Shown: positions 13,201 through 28,200 of the stretch, in pieces
How the letters are laid out: each line of letters begins with the position of its first letter
Position numbering within the stretch: position 1 is the first letter of the stretch
Assembly: GCA_930367205.1 (NCBI GenBank)
Contig: OV884011.1
Span: 113,575,139 to 113,639,138 of the forward strand
DNA from: Acanthosoma haemorrhoidale
Lineage: Eukaryota > Arthropoda > Insecta > Hemiptera > Acanthosomatidae
Direction of reading: 5' to 3'
Length of the DNA: 64,000 bases
Notes under the pieces: model-generated
What the model was told of the DNA's origin: nothing
Database searches by the model: none
The model's input: only the letters and a program-made list of their open reading frames with translations
Translations under genes and position numbers: made by a program

Positions 13201-16200
13201 TCCAATATTGATGTAGGTTAATGTGTGCACAAGGACAGTTTCCCCCCCCCCCATATGAGTTTATTTGTATTACCAATGCAACGCGTACTAAAATTATAGA
13301 TTAACACACAACGCCAAGGGAGAGGCTCTACTTTAATGCTCGGCAGCGGTCTTAAATAAGATTCAATCAGTCGTAAATAGTAAAGGCATGTTCCACAATG
13401 CCATGAAGTATGCTCATTAATTTCTGGAGAACATTCACAAAACAGAAAGCATAAACAAAAATTTGAGCACTAACACGCACACGAAGCGTGTAGAATACGT
13501 TTTGTTTACCAACTTTTACATGGTGTCTAATCTGAGGAAAACTGTAAAAGACAAATAAATTAATTGTTATTACGCTTGATCCTTCGACCGGGTTCCCCCC
13601 CCCCTACCATTCTGATCAGTAGAAATTGTAAGGTACGAAACGTCCCACTGAAAATTAAATCCCACTTAAGTAGGTCAAGTATGTCTCCTTTGAAAAAAAA
13701 TGTCTGGGCTAATGCCAGATTACCCAAGTGACGATTTTTTAAATTACGGCTTTCAATATCCCTCCCATAAAACAATTTTAACGCCAAAAAATTAAACTTG
13801 GACAAAATCGGACCGGTTTTTGCTGAATTTTAGGATTTATCAAGTAACACCTCGAAAGCAATGTTTAATATTATGATTTTTTTGACTATGCCTAAATGCG
13901 GCAAAGCGGCAAGGTTAAAAAAAAAAAATACTTGGATCGTGTATCATACTTTTCATCAAGTAGGTTTTAAGTTATTTATGCCAATAATTTTTAATTTACT
14001 TATTATATATATTATCAGTGGCCGATATGGTTTAACAAAAAAAATTCCAACATTTAAGAAATAATACGTAAATTGTAACATATATTTAATAAATTTTTAA
14101 GGACACACATGCCATGCCCCCCTGTTGGCCTACCAAAAACTCAGATGTCTCATTAAACTGTTCCTACACTTTTAAGACCCTAATTTTGTTTATATATTCC
14201 CCAAATAAGAATTAAGTTTATATGTTTACATTTTATGAACGCAATAAAAAAAAATGGGGAATAAATGGCGAGGAAATTGAAGCTCCTATCAACAACTTTA
14301 TTACTTGGTTAATAAATAAGATAACACAAGTATATTCACAAAAAAATTATAAGAAAATAATTGAAAAAATATGTACATTTTGCAACTACCAACGAACCCG
14401 TCGGTTATTCTCGATGGCGATGTTGATGCAAACCCATCCGGAAGCGGAATGTAGACCAAAGCCCGCATTACCTAAACCTCATTTTTACCTGTCCGTTACG
14501 AAAATGACCTACTGACTACTGAGAAAAAAAAAAGGAATGGCAGGGTCCTATAAATTTCATGGCTATAACCCATCTATTAATATAATTAAACAAAATACAT
14601 CACATTTAGGGCATCGGTCACAGATGCCATGAACGAAAATGATTAATTAAAATTAACATTCTCTAGTGAAATACATATTAATCGATTCTATTAAAAAAAA
14701 AAAAAAATCACACGACCATTAAATAGAATGATTTGCTTCACCAGAGCATTCACACTACACAAATTTTGACAGAATAAACAGTATTTATGCATAGAGTGCT
14801 ATCAATGAAGTATGCATAAGAATGACATGCACGTGTTGAGGTCTTACAACACATTTATTATAGTTTATTTTTTTTTATTTCTCAAACAAACAAATATGGC
14901 AAATGATCAAAAAAAAAGTTAAGGAAAACAAAGTGTACGCCTTAGTTAGAAAAATAAACCCGAACAGGAAATAAGAAAATTCCACGAAAACTCAGTAAAT
15001 ACTTCGTAAACGCTCGTTTCAAAATCAAGGAAAAGAAATCGATACTAAATTAAAAAGAAAACCATGACATTTACAAATACAAGATAAGTAAGGTATAGTG
15101 GGGGTATATCTAAAAGGTATTGTACTAGCAGTAATAGGAATAACAAAAATTAATTATTATTCTAACAAGCGTGTATCGATGGTGAGTGGGCCATTAAAAA
15201 TATTTTTAAAATAAAAATTGGTAAAACAAGGAAATTTTCCCAGTGAATACGAACTCCACATCGTGAGAAATATATTTCTGAGGATGCAATCATAATGCAA
15301 TTTATTGCATTAAACAGCACGAGGATTAGAGTACCGATTTCAGAGAAAGGAACATTGACCCCGTAAGTCGATAATTGTGGTAATACGAATTTTTAACCAG
15401 ACTTCTTAATTTGAACTATTTCACAGAATAAAGGGTAAATCAGCTGGTAACTGAATCAACTCAATTCAATATATTCAAATAACCTAAATAGCTTTGCTTA
15501 ATGTTTTAATAGGGTATGTGCCGTCAAATAAAAAATAACTTGTACAAGGCTACAAGCATATCTTTCCAGTTTATTTTTGGCGTGCAAATTAATGTAAATT
15601 CAGAACGTTAATAAATAACTTCTAAACGTAAAATTTTAAAAGGATGGCAAAATAAAATATCACGGAAATATTAAAATAGTTCTAGCAATAACAGTATATT
15701 TTTTATCGGGGATGAGATATTACAACATGGGGTAAATCGGGCAGGCATCAGATACCGCACTATTCACATCATAGACAAGTTGTAGTAGTAGACTGGAGAA
15801 CTTCTGAGCTACTTACCCTTTTGAGTTGTCGTTGAATGTGTCCTTAGAAAACTAAAATAAACTTTAAATCTTAAATAGGATCGGACCCTTGACTTGGTCA
15901 AGCTGAAAGTCTGAGAAGCTTGTCAGTCATCCGAAACTAGACAGAATTTTTGAACATTTAATTATACTTAGGATATTGGCCGTTATATCATAACCAAAAT
16001 ATATATAGGGCACGTTCGATAATTACGCTTTAATCATGTGGATAAGGGACAACAGTAGGATAAAACAAAAACGAAAAAATCAACCACCTCATAAGCTGAA
16101 ATAATACGTCGAAGAATGAGAACAATGAAACAATGTATAAAATATAACAATAAACAAAAGATAATCTTTAGTTAGAGACAACTTAGCAGCAAACCCATAA

Positions 16201-19200
16201 GCACAGTGCCAGCATCAAACAACAATTCTAATAGTTAATTCAATAGAAAGAACACTGGAAGACTCTGCTTTCACGTAGAGAATCGTCTTTTGTGTGCCGA
16301 TGTCTCGAAAGCGGCCGTAAAATCAAATTAAAGCGATCGAACTGAAAGTTTACTTGTCTCATTGTTCTTTATACGCACAGCCGAAGCTTGAAAAGGGTGT
16401 TGGTCAGCAGATATCCAAATATAGTCGTGAAGCTAAGGTCGTTAAATCTAATAAGCAACCAACTTGACAACATTTACCATCACCATTGTTTTTGCAACAA
16501 TAAATATGATACAGAGCGATGATCCTTCAAACCGGAAGATCTTTAACTTAAGCTGATTTTAATCCATCATTATTTGGTTGATTTTAGTTCCCCATGTTAT
16601 GGGAGGTTATTTCAGGTTTTTGATGTTGAAAAATGGGGCGGCGAGGAGATTCCCAGCACTCTTTAAATGCCGTAGGTAGTACTTTCTACAAACGTATTTT
16701 AATAGAAAATTATCGTATCTGTTGTATCTGGAGTCCATTCGTGCCAAAGCGCGAACTAAACATATATTACTAGCTGTTGCGTTTATTTTAAGTACTTTAC
16801 TTAAATAAATTTAAACAAATACATAAGGTTTTTAAATAAGGTAAAATTTGTAGTCACTTTTTACACCACTACCGAATTAAGTCGTTTCTTAAATTTAATT
16901 AAAAAACAACAAAACAACTTTTTTTCTTACTATAACAAATATTTTAGAATTTCTATTATACTATATTAAATACAGAGATCAAAAACTTACTTGAGAATCA
17001 TTGAGACTTTCTAACGCTTGCATTACACTTTGCTCTGGTCTTTGAGCCTAAAAAAAATGAAAGGAATATCAATATTAATAGTTTTCCAACAATTGATTAT
17101 AAAAGTTAAAGAACACTTCATATAAAAATTTTACTTTTTTTAAAAAAGGCGACGTATAGGGTTATAGATCATTGGTTGCTTGAATCTAATAATAAAATTT
17201 TGTTTAATTATGATCTTATTTCGTTGATGACGTTTTTATTTAGACAGTCAAATGTGTATGTCAGTTGGAGGAGGTAAAAATCATTATGAAGATGGGAAGA
17301 ATTTGATCAGGACTGAGAAAGTTGTCTATAGTAACATGTTAAACATATGTATGCATGTGCCCAATTGGATTTTTACCTTTATTAGATAATTTGGAAAAAA
17401 TATACTTTAATAACTGCTTGAACAAGTGAAACACGTTGACTGTTAAAGAAAAAGTCAACGAAATGATATTTTGGAGAGACTAAGCTAGAACAACTCAGAT
17501 TGCAAATATACACATGTAAACGTATTTTCTGAAGATTGAATACCATGGAAAAAAAAAATTAAGATAATGTAGTTGAATAAAAGGAAAAAAAAATATTCCT
17601 AACTAAGCAAGAAACCATTAGGAATAAACATACATTGTGGGGGTACCGAGGCATCTCCATCAGGATTGTGAGGTGGCTTGTTTCAAAACTTATAACAAAT
17701 CCCAGAAAATATAAAGCGAGTGACTATGGCAATAGAAAAGAAGATTGAAGACATCCAAAGTAGTAAAGAAAAGTAAAAATCTAAACATTGTAGGTGAATT
17801 TAACGCAGCGACTCTACCGTGGGTGACGAATTTTAAACAAAAAATACTCCCGTAAAGTTTTAGAGTGAGCTTAGGAACGTTTTTGGTTATTGCTTTATTC
17901 AACAGAGGGAATAGTGCAGTCCAATATTTAATCCGTTAATAAGACTGTCAGTTTAGCCAAGACTCGAGGTAATTTAAAATTGTGAAAGTAGGCTAAGCCA
18001 AGTGGAAAATGAGTGCAGTTACACAAATAAGTGTTAAGGACGGGAATTTGCCTGCAGATTCCAATGATACATTGTAATATAATTTGGAATCATTCTTGAA
18101 TATACAATGCAAAATGCACTACAAGAAGAAGAATAGGGAGGAATAATGAGATGCCTTGTGTAATGATGCAGAATTTCGCTTACCAAAAACGAAATAGGCA
18201 AATTCAGGAAACCGAGAGCAGTACAGAATATAAGTATCAAGGCACTTTCAGTTTTTTTTTTTTTGTTTTTTATCGAGGTCAAAGAAGAATTGCTTAGTGG
18301 GCGATGCTGTGAACAGGAAGTCCGTCCTTAAGGTTCTGAAATATCTAGAAAGTTTGCAACCTACAAAAATTATCATTTTCGATAATGCTCAGGCCTACCA
18401 TAATACAAAAACCATATTGCAAACTATTTTACCCTTCATTAGTGTAAGACAACCATGGATGAAAGCGATCTACAAGAACGTCTTAAAAGATTTTGTCCGC
18501 CGAAAATTGAATGTATTAATTCATACAGTGGATAACATGTGGAAATACTAAAATAGATTAATGTAAAAAAGATTTAAGATAATAAATAAAACACTAAACC
18601 CAGATGGGAAATTCACTCGGTAAGATAATTTATAGTGGTTAATTTTACATTGTACCACCAACTGAACATATAATATATTGTCATGACCGCTTAACAAATA
18701 CTTATAACGTTAAGGATAAATGATGTATTTATACAAATTAATTATCTCCTACAGAGATAATTTCAACTGTCTGAGTGATTATTTCTAAATAAAGATACAG
18801 GATAAACTTACCAGAAGACCCGTTTCAACACTTGGTAACAAGGTAAGCCTACTTCCATTAACTAATTGGTTTTCCTGTACAGTTCCTTCCCTTAATTGCC
18901 TAAAACATACAAGAATATTTTTTTAAACAGAATAATATCTAAAATTACTTATTATAACTCAAAAAACCAAATGCATCCTCAAAAACATTGAAGATAATCA
19001 AGATTTCCTTAGATATATTTTTTCTGAGGGTCAATTATTGCTTAGGAGATACCTCCGTGTCTTGGAAGCATAGGGAGGATGTATTAAAGGTGAATATGTT
19101 TTGATCAGTTGACATATATAAACGTATCTGCAGACTCGTTTAAAGTCTGTATAATATTTATAATTTATTAGTAAGTGTAATATTCTTAATTTGGATTGAG

Positions 19201-22200
19201 TTAATAAACTAACACGTAAGATAACCTTCAGACTTTTGCCTAATTAGTGGACAAGATTAATTCATTAAATTAATTGGTGTTATATTAAATTAACAACATC
19301 AATAGTATTCTATAGGGGGTGGAAAACTGGCAATGACCGTCTATGGGCCACATTAGATAGTCGTCTTGTTAACTGTATTTTTAACCTCGTCTTTTTTCAT
19401 GTTTTTTTTTGTTTTGTTTTTTTTAAAGCTAGAAATCTTTTATTTGAGCTCAAATGCATGATGTTAAAAATCGGTCAATAATTTCATGTTTTAAGTTCTG
19501 TGAACCACCTGATTAACTTGAGGCACGATATTGTTCATTAAGTTCTACGTAGTCAATGACTACATGAAGACACTGCGATACTAAAATGCTCTTTCATGTT
19601 ATTGAATTGTTTTTACCTCTAAGGGATCGTGAAGTAAAAAAAAACTGCAAAATCTATTTGCTGAGTCATGGTATTATTATAGAAGTGTCTCTTTGTCATA
19701 TTGTAGGGTTCATTAAATGTCAAGTAGGAGTGCTACCATCCAACTTTATTTCGTTATTTCCATGCAGGTAATGTCTTGGTTGTCCACATCCTTACTAACG
19801 ACAGATCGTTTTAAATATAATCCAGCTGGACATTCCCCGATTGATAACCTAAGCGATTTTTTTTTTAGAAAGGTTCGAAAGATAGAATCAAGTTTATACA
19901 GATTTTCACACATTTCGTCATTGATAACCTGAAGGGATGTTTTTTTTTCTTCAGAAGGGCAATTTGATACAATCCGTTCAAGAAACAGATCACCGAAAAT
20001 TTGTTTTTTAAATTAATACATGCAATATTGCAATTGAATATAGAAAACTTTTTGAATTTTTAACGCGTTAAGATGGCCGACGGCAGACATTCTTGGCTTT
20101 CCTTTCAGTTCTTTCCCAGCTAGCTCCATGATATATGAATCATCGACGCTAGCGCTAAGTAGCAGTTGGAAGAACTCACGCTCGGCCATTCAGACATTAC
20201 CTATTATTATAGTTATTAAAATAGACACAACCCAAGAGTCTAAGAAAAACTTAAATGTATTTATAAAATTAAAGTAATGCACTAAAGAAATAAATGTAGT
20301 TATGTAATGTTGCGAAATATTTCGTATTATCTCTCATGAAAGACGTCACTCCCTTCCTTGTTTAGTAATAATATCCCTTAAACAACTGCTGCTCCTCCCC
20401 ATTTGTCTAGTTCGGATCAATCTCTATTATCAATTGACACCGTATTTTTAAATCTAGATCAAGATGGAGTCCAAATCCAAAATGAATCCTTACTGATCTT
20501 AGATCACACGAAATTCGAAGATAACAATTTATAAAACAAAATCTTAATTCAATTACAAAGAAACAAATCATTAGGATATTGGATCCTCCTTCACATTGGG
20601 ACTCAAGGTATTACAATAATCATGACAGATATCAAAACCAACAACAATGGAGACATAGAGAAGAAAACCATGATAATTTTAACAAACAACAAAACCAACA
20701 TCAATGGGGACACATACAGGAGAGAAACGATCTGCCCCATCAGAACAATAGGTCAAACAAAGCTTGGTGGGAAAACCCCGAATCGGGACAATTAAGAGAA
20801 AATGAAAACGGGAACGTCCCTTGCCAACCTTTTACAGCCAACTCCCAGAATACGGTATCGACGAGAAGAGGGGTTACTTTTAACAGTAAACAACATATGT
20901 TCCACGACAGGGATAAGACTGAAGAAAAATTATTTTTTAGCAAAGCTTACTACCAACACCTGCCCCAGAATAATCTCAGTAATTTACTATTAACCGATTA
21001 GGCGTAATTTTATTTAAGGGTGGATCTCAAGTAAGATGAAGATTCTAAAGTGGATGGAGTTTTTGAAGAAACGTGTGAGTAGAAAAACTAAATAACACAC
21101 CTAAATCCATTTTTTAAGTCCATGAAGAAGTAGTAGAATTGTCTGGTATAACTTCTATCGTGCGAGAGAAAAATCAAATGAACGTAAAAGCAACCGAAAT
21201 CTTAAGTTCAAGTGTAATTATATAAAATGAAATAGAGACAGAAAATAACAGGATTTCTATCACAGAATTTAAAGTTGATTAAAAAAACAAAAACAAAAAC
21301 AGAAACAGGTAAAAAGAACCTAACTTGTGACAAATGCGGGTATGGAACGTCCCTTTAGTAATGATCCTATTCCCAGACTAAGCCCTCAAAGATCAATGAC
21401 TTAACGAAAAGAGCCCGTAATTACATAACATGTTAAATAAACAGACTGGAAAAATAAATGGTATAGAGAAAAATTTACATTATTCCGATCAATGACATTT
21501 TCTAACTTACCTTTAAAAAAAAAAAAAAGAGATATTGAACCCTCATTTGAAATTGGTATAGTACGTTGTTCGATTAGTAATAAAACTATATTCTGTATCT
21601 CACTGGTGTTATCTCATTATGTTTACTGAAACCAGGTACATTATGTTACTAAAGAATATAGTAATATTATTTATAAAATGACCAAAAAAATTATACTACA
21701 CCTGCTGCTTGTGTCATGTATCCTAACCCTCTAGACAGATATAGCCCTTATCTTAAAAAATATGTTACCTTAAGCATTTTTGATTTTCTAGAATGTATTT
21801 TAGTATTAAGTTTTCATTAAGCTCTTGGAGTACAACGGTTATAGATAAAAGTTATGTTAACTTTTTTTTTTTAATTATTGTTGCACAAAATGAATTTATT
21901 ACATTAAGCAGAATAAATCTAAGCATTGTATTATTTTGTTAGTTATATGAAAATTTTGCAAAGACTAAATATACAAAGATAGAAGTTAATCATTTCTTGT
22001 AAAGATAAACTAAAACTTCACATATAGTTGTGTGTCATTATTTATAAATCTAGTTGATTCAAAATATCCTATTAACCAGTTTAAAATTTTTTTTTATTAC
22101 TTTTATATATCTTTTTGTATGGTTAAGAATTCCAGAATATCTGTAGAATTTAGTTGTTCAATGAAAAGATATAAGTTTTATGATTGCTATATTTTTTAGC

Positions 22201-25200
22201 GAAACTTTAATTGTCAAGAAGTAGTAGTATTGTAATTATTTTACAACAGATATCACCTATTCCTTTCTAATTTTAAATCACATTCCACGATTGCCATTTA
22301 ATAGGTCAGTTTTATTTTATGTTACGAATCGATCATTTACTAATGTAATACAAATGTTTATTATTGATGATTCTTTTAATGAGGGAAGTTTCAATATTGA
22401 GGGTAGAAGAGTTATTTAATGTTGCGAAATAAGTTCATATTATCTACCATGTCATAACTTCCTTCCATGTTAGTATAAATACCCCTTAAAAATCTGCTGC
22501 TCTTTCCCACTCCACTCACGGTGTTAATAGCTATTCGTCTAGTTAGGATCAATATGTGACACATAATAGAGATTTTATAAAAAGATCGGTCTAAGTTGTT
22601 ATAATGAATATTTACATTATAAAAGAGTTTGTTAGAATGAGGGTTCACTATGGACGCTATGACAGTTTGACCGATCGGGACCAAATCCCGAATGTTGATT
22701 AATTAATACAAATGAGAGTTAACTTCAATAAAAAGGACCATAGTTCAAATAAACTTTGCACGGTAATTCTGCTAGTAATTAAATAAAAATGAGGTAAAAT
22801 ACAAAACAATTTGAAGCATGGGGAGGAACGATAGGCTCGGCTGACACAACTCAAAACACTTTCAGTAAAAAAAGCGATATTGAATCTCCACGCTAGTGGT
22901 AAAATAATAAATTATTTAATAAGCAAGAATAAAAAGCATAGGGGTAGAACGAACTGTTCAATGACTGACACAGATTCTAGTAGATATCGAAGCCTCGTCC
23001 TTCATGATGAAAATACACATTAGGACAAAGAGTATGGGATCAGAATATTAACATTATCACCTTATGCGTCATCATCACGTTATAATTATATATAATCTAT
23101 CTCATAATCATTATAATCTTATTATATTATATATAGATTTCCGGAAGCAATTAGTTAGACCACAGGTTCTAATGGAACCAACAGCATACCTGACATCTTT
23201 ATTTGTAACCAGCACATAACCTACATCCACACTCTTACCGGCCTTCCTCAAAATCAACACAATATTTCTGAAACAACATTCACCTCAATGGACCTTTCAC
23301 GAAGATGACATTTGGGCTAATTAAACCTTTATTTTCATAACGGAACTTATATCAAACTTTATAACATTTCATTAAAACCTATATTTGGGGATGTATGGGA
23401 TGGGGGTTTCTACGACGCCAAAGGCGAGCAGTCTTTTCAGCTGCCACTTCGTATGTCGCTGTTTATTTTGTAAAGTTTTTGGCTTCTTAGCAGTTTGCTG
23501 GGCCCTTACCATGTCTTCTACTAAAGCATTTATCTACAACGATTGATGTGATGTAGGTCTATTATTGCATTCTCTGGACTCATCTTAAGATGGTGCCACC
23601 TCGAATACTAACCTGCTATAAGTGCAAATGATCACGGGCGTACTACAAAAAGTCAAAATAATGAAAAATGAGTGCCCAAGTCTTTTATAAGGTCTAAACC
23701 TTTATAAAAAAAAATTGCCTATGTCGAGAAATGTAAATTTGCAATATGGAGAATATATCAAATACTGATTTTTCCGATATGAAGCGAGATCCTTTTTTCC
23801 CTTTAAAAAAAAAAAAAAAAAAATTTGGGGAACCTATAGATAGACACTCTTCCTGCCCAAGGTAGGAGTGCTGAGTGAAAATCGTTCTACATGTAGATGG
23901 TTAATGGTTAGCAGTGGCGTAACTACAGGGTGGCAGGGCTGGCAAAATGCCACGGGCCCCCGACCCAAGTGGCCGCGAGCTCGGAAATATTGTTTTAATA
24001 TTGTACCTATTTATAAAAATATTAAAATATATATACCATAATACAAATTATTGGTTGTGGGTAACTAAACTACTCGTATGTATAATAAAGCTTAATGATA
24101 GGGCCCCAGATGATATAGTTACGCCACTGATGGTTAGGCTAATATTCCATGCTGTGGTTAATGAAGGAATGCTTGTATTACCTATTGTTTACTGATGCAC
24201 CAAAATGCCATAGAAAAATACGAGCTTCATTCATAACCGTAAACAGTGTCGAAGTAGAAGCAAAAGTTTACATTGACATGCTGTGATAGTTAGATAATTT
24301 TATGAACTCTATTATTTACTTTTACTGCAGTTCGCACTATATAGGAGCAATGAGTATAAGACCAAATATCGTAAAAATGTTCTCAGAAAGATTGCAAATA
24401 ATTTAATAATAGTAGTAAAATAGATTTGTTAAATTAGGTATTCCCTTGAGGTAAATATATAGTAATGATCAGCTACGCCGCTTTATTGTAACACCTCGTA
24501 ATATATCCAACCAATATTGCCCGATTTACAAGTATAGTATGTACCAAATATATAATAAAATTAAATAGAAAAAGGTAGTAAGATGTACATAACGTTTATC
24601 CCATTATAATATAATTAGAGTTTGGCAGTAAGGATGTCTACCATAGAGTCGATTGTGAAGTAGTAGATTTCATCCCAACTCAAAGTTATAAAATATGGTT
24701 GAATGTTATGGATCTGGAGATAAAATATGGAGTATGAATAAGACATTTAGATTAGGTGATGTGAAGACAGCTTCCATTAAGGTAAACTGTAAAAAGGGTA
24801 GGGTAGATTAACCGGGTCTATTAAGAGGAGGTCTAACTAAGAATCTGACATACGACAGTAAAAAACGAGTAAACAGATGCAGACAGAAGAACAGGTATTC
24901 TAGATACACAGCATATTGTGTAGGATATAGGTATTAAATTAAATGTTTATTATTGTTTGATTCGTTTATTCATACATAAATACATAAACATATAAATGAA
25001 ATGGTCAATATAAAGCAAAATAAAATATCAAAGTGTCCGGGGAAACTTTTGATTACTACTGCAAGAACTCAAAGTTCAGCGAGTAATTACCCAATCCAGC
25101 GGTGTTGGCTTTTATAATTACTGCCTTCTCCCTTCGGTAGAAAGGAACCATTAGGCTTTTAATTTTTTTTTTTGCGGCACCCACTTTTGAAACTTGCATG

Positions 25201-28200
25201 TGGGCAGAATTTCACTCCAAGCTTCTTCCTTTTTTAAATTATTATAGTTAAATTCAACCCTGGGGTTCCACACTACGAGATAATTTCTGTAATACCCCAG
25301 AAGGGTAAAAGAATCATCCCGGTATAATTCCATTTTAACTTATAAGGAAATTAATAATAATAATCACTAAACGAGACACGTATATGTCAACAAGAGATTG
25401 GCATAACGGAGAAGAGGCGTCCGGCTCTTAAGTCGTCATCCTTTGTGCGTACCCACTGAGCACACCTTTGCTGTACCGACAAACTTCGCAAAGGGTTGGC
25501 TGAGGCATGCGGATTTAATGGTTCGCCGTGAATTATTTGAGCAGAACAGGACAAACGCGTACGCATTCGGGGCTAATGCTCAAGTGTATACACGGGGCTT
25601 TAACAGTCCTGATGGACAAAAAAACCCTAGGCTTTGCTTCTTATTTTGAATGTTTGAATAATACTCACAGAAATATTTTCATAATTTTATACAACAATCG
25701 ATTAAAATACTAATATATTAATATCTCGAAATAATAAAAAATGGACCTACATCATTTCAAAATATACAGTCCATATATATACGAATATAAGTATATATAC
25801 TTCTTGAAATAACACTGTAGGGAGGACTTAAATTTGTGTAAGCTCAATACATTTGTACAAAATGTACATAAAATATAAGATTAAATACCATTTAAAGAAT
25901 GTAAATTCAACTGTGATTCTTCAATTGATAATTGATAATTGTTCTCACCTTGAGTAATGAGAACAAGAAGGTTAACAAAATTAGCACTACATCTCTTCTT
26001 TCTTGTGGTGTACTAGAAAGCTAGGATTCTGGATAGCGTTTATTCCCCCCTTATGTTCCCTAAGTGTTGCTTTCAGTCTATCCATGACGATCATTAACTT
26101 TTCTTTTAAGATTAGTTGAAACAATTAGCATTTCTTCCTTCTTAATACATAGTCAAGTCAAGATAAAAGATCTTTCAGAATTTGAGGCAGTTGATTCGTT
26201 CCAATTGTGTATTTATTTACTAATAATTTTACATTTAAAACCAATTTATTCCTAATAATATTATACAATAAAAATATAATAATACATAATAAAAATAATC
26301 TTAGGCTAATATGCAATACTTTTCAGATTTTTCCTCATTTTTAGTTTTTGAGTTGATTGTTTTTTTTTTAATAAGCTCATAGCTACTATTTGCCATATAA
26401 AGCTCAAAACTTCGAAATTTTAAGGACATTGGTTTGATATGTTACTTGATTTTACCAGACCAATCTTAAAATGTTTCAAAATTCTCAAAAACTTATTTTT
26501 ATAAAACACAAAAACGGAATTTTGAATTTTTTTTGATAAAAATATATGTTACATACGCATACTATTAGAATGTATGGCCCAAATAATTTCATGATGGTGT
26601 GCATAAAATAACATAAAAATTGATTCCAAAAGAAGACAAAACAATAATATATTCATTACTATACTGCTCAAGCAAAACTAACAAAGGATGAGGCTCACTC
26701 TTAAGTTGAGCAAGTTGCTGCTTGTTTGGGTGAAGTTAGGGGTACTGCTCCCCTCCATTCCCCCACCCACCCTCTCTCTCTCTCAGGCTTTTGAAGATTT
26801 AAAACAAAAAGAAAAACGACGCATTCTGTTTTTAAAAGTGAAAAAAAAAATTGAAACTTTGATTTTTTTTGGAGTATATTTATGCATAGAAGATAACTAC
26901 CAAGTTTCACTATTTTGAAAAATGTTGAGACTAAAATTATTTTTATTGATTGATTTGGTATAGAATGGCCCAAATTTTAAGCCTGTCATTGGATAGGAAG
27001 GAACCAATTCTAATAAATGTGGACACAATTCTGTCCAATAATATTGAACACTTGTTGAGAAAATTTTCTAAACAGCTTGTGCATTTCTGGTACAAGTCAT
27101 CCTTACTAACAAGTCAATATTGTAATGACATCTCTGTCGAGTAAGGTACATTCTGTACTGTTCTGTCCAGTCATAAACCAAGGAAGTGAAAGTGTGCCCA
27201 ATATTACCGATGTAAGGGAACTTGTATGGTAAATACTGAAGTAATTATCACTTAAAATTAAAAATGTTAAATACGACATTTTTAAAGGTTTTTCAAACCC
27301 ATCATTCTCCATCAAATTTCCTTGCTCAACTCACTACTCATGCATAAAGTGCAAAAGATAATGCAACTGTAAACAATGCAAATTAATTTATCATTTAGTA
27401 CTAATCTCATCAATCATTACACAATAAGTTCTATAATTCTTTGCTAGGAGCACTTATGCAGTACAACCATCGTTTGGAGCAGTTATTCTAACCACTTCAC
27501 AATATGAATCTATTCCACACTGGAGTAGAACTATTTATAACAACTTTTATCATGAACCTAGTTGGAACATAACCTGGTAAACTAAATAGTAAAACTGGTT
27601 AAATCTAACCTTGGTTCTCCTGTGTATTCATCACTTAGTGTATTTCAACAGTTTAATTCACCACTGACATCAATTTTATCAACATCACTTAGCATTTCAT
27701 CTTAAGTAAGTAATGTTTATAACACAATAAAAAATTAGACAGCCCCCCCCCCTAGTGAACCTAATGCAATAATGAATATCATTTGATTGTAACTAAGTGT
27801 CACACTGTTAAGTGAAGACATACTAAAGAGGAAAGAAGTAGGGGGTCAATATCAAATATTGACATGAATAAACAAAGTAACTAAACATTGTTTCAATCAT
27901 CCTTAATACCTAGGAGTTATCCTATTAGTGAACTGGATGTGAAATATATTCTTCCACAGAAACAGAAATCATACATGAAAATGTAAAGAAAAAGAGATGC
28001 AATCAAATTTTATGCTATGCGAGTAATATTGAATTATGATTGCTTCTTTTTTGACATAAAACATTTTTACAGGATTTAGAGTATGTAGAATAAAGTCCTA
28101 ACCAACTACAATTAAGTGTGGTACAATTAGATTTATGTAGGAATAAGGACAATTATAATAAAAAAAACAAAAACCAATCGGTTTTGTAGCTATGGGAGTC

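Larger units (their letters stand above)
1204..16990 (-). other. midnolin intron 3 (15.8 kb)
   Basis: This intron is mostly AT-rich DNA without coding potential. It holds a hAT transposase fragment near 2.8 kb, the mariner-derived element at 5193-5844, an exon-like block at 10429-10647 and a possible Helitron helicase fragment near 12.4 kb. Runs of C or G occur at about 1840, 13240 and 13600. I see no RNA gene. Confidence 0.7.

Noticed and set aside
18297..18551. Possible DDE fragment with [11 protein letters not shown]
   Set aside because: One Asp-containing motif only, no partner motifs or termini; left as a hint in the intron entry.
25443..25713. Two overlapping plus-strand frames in a slightly GC-richer patch
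   Set aside because: Neither has family resemblance or splice borders; likely a decayed repeat.
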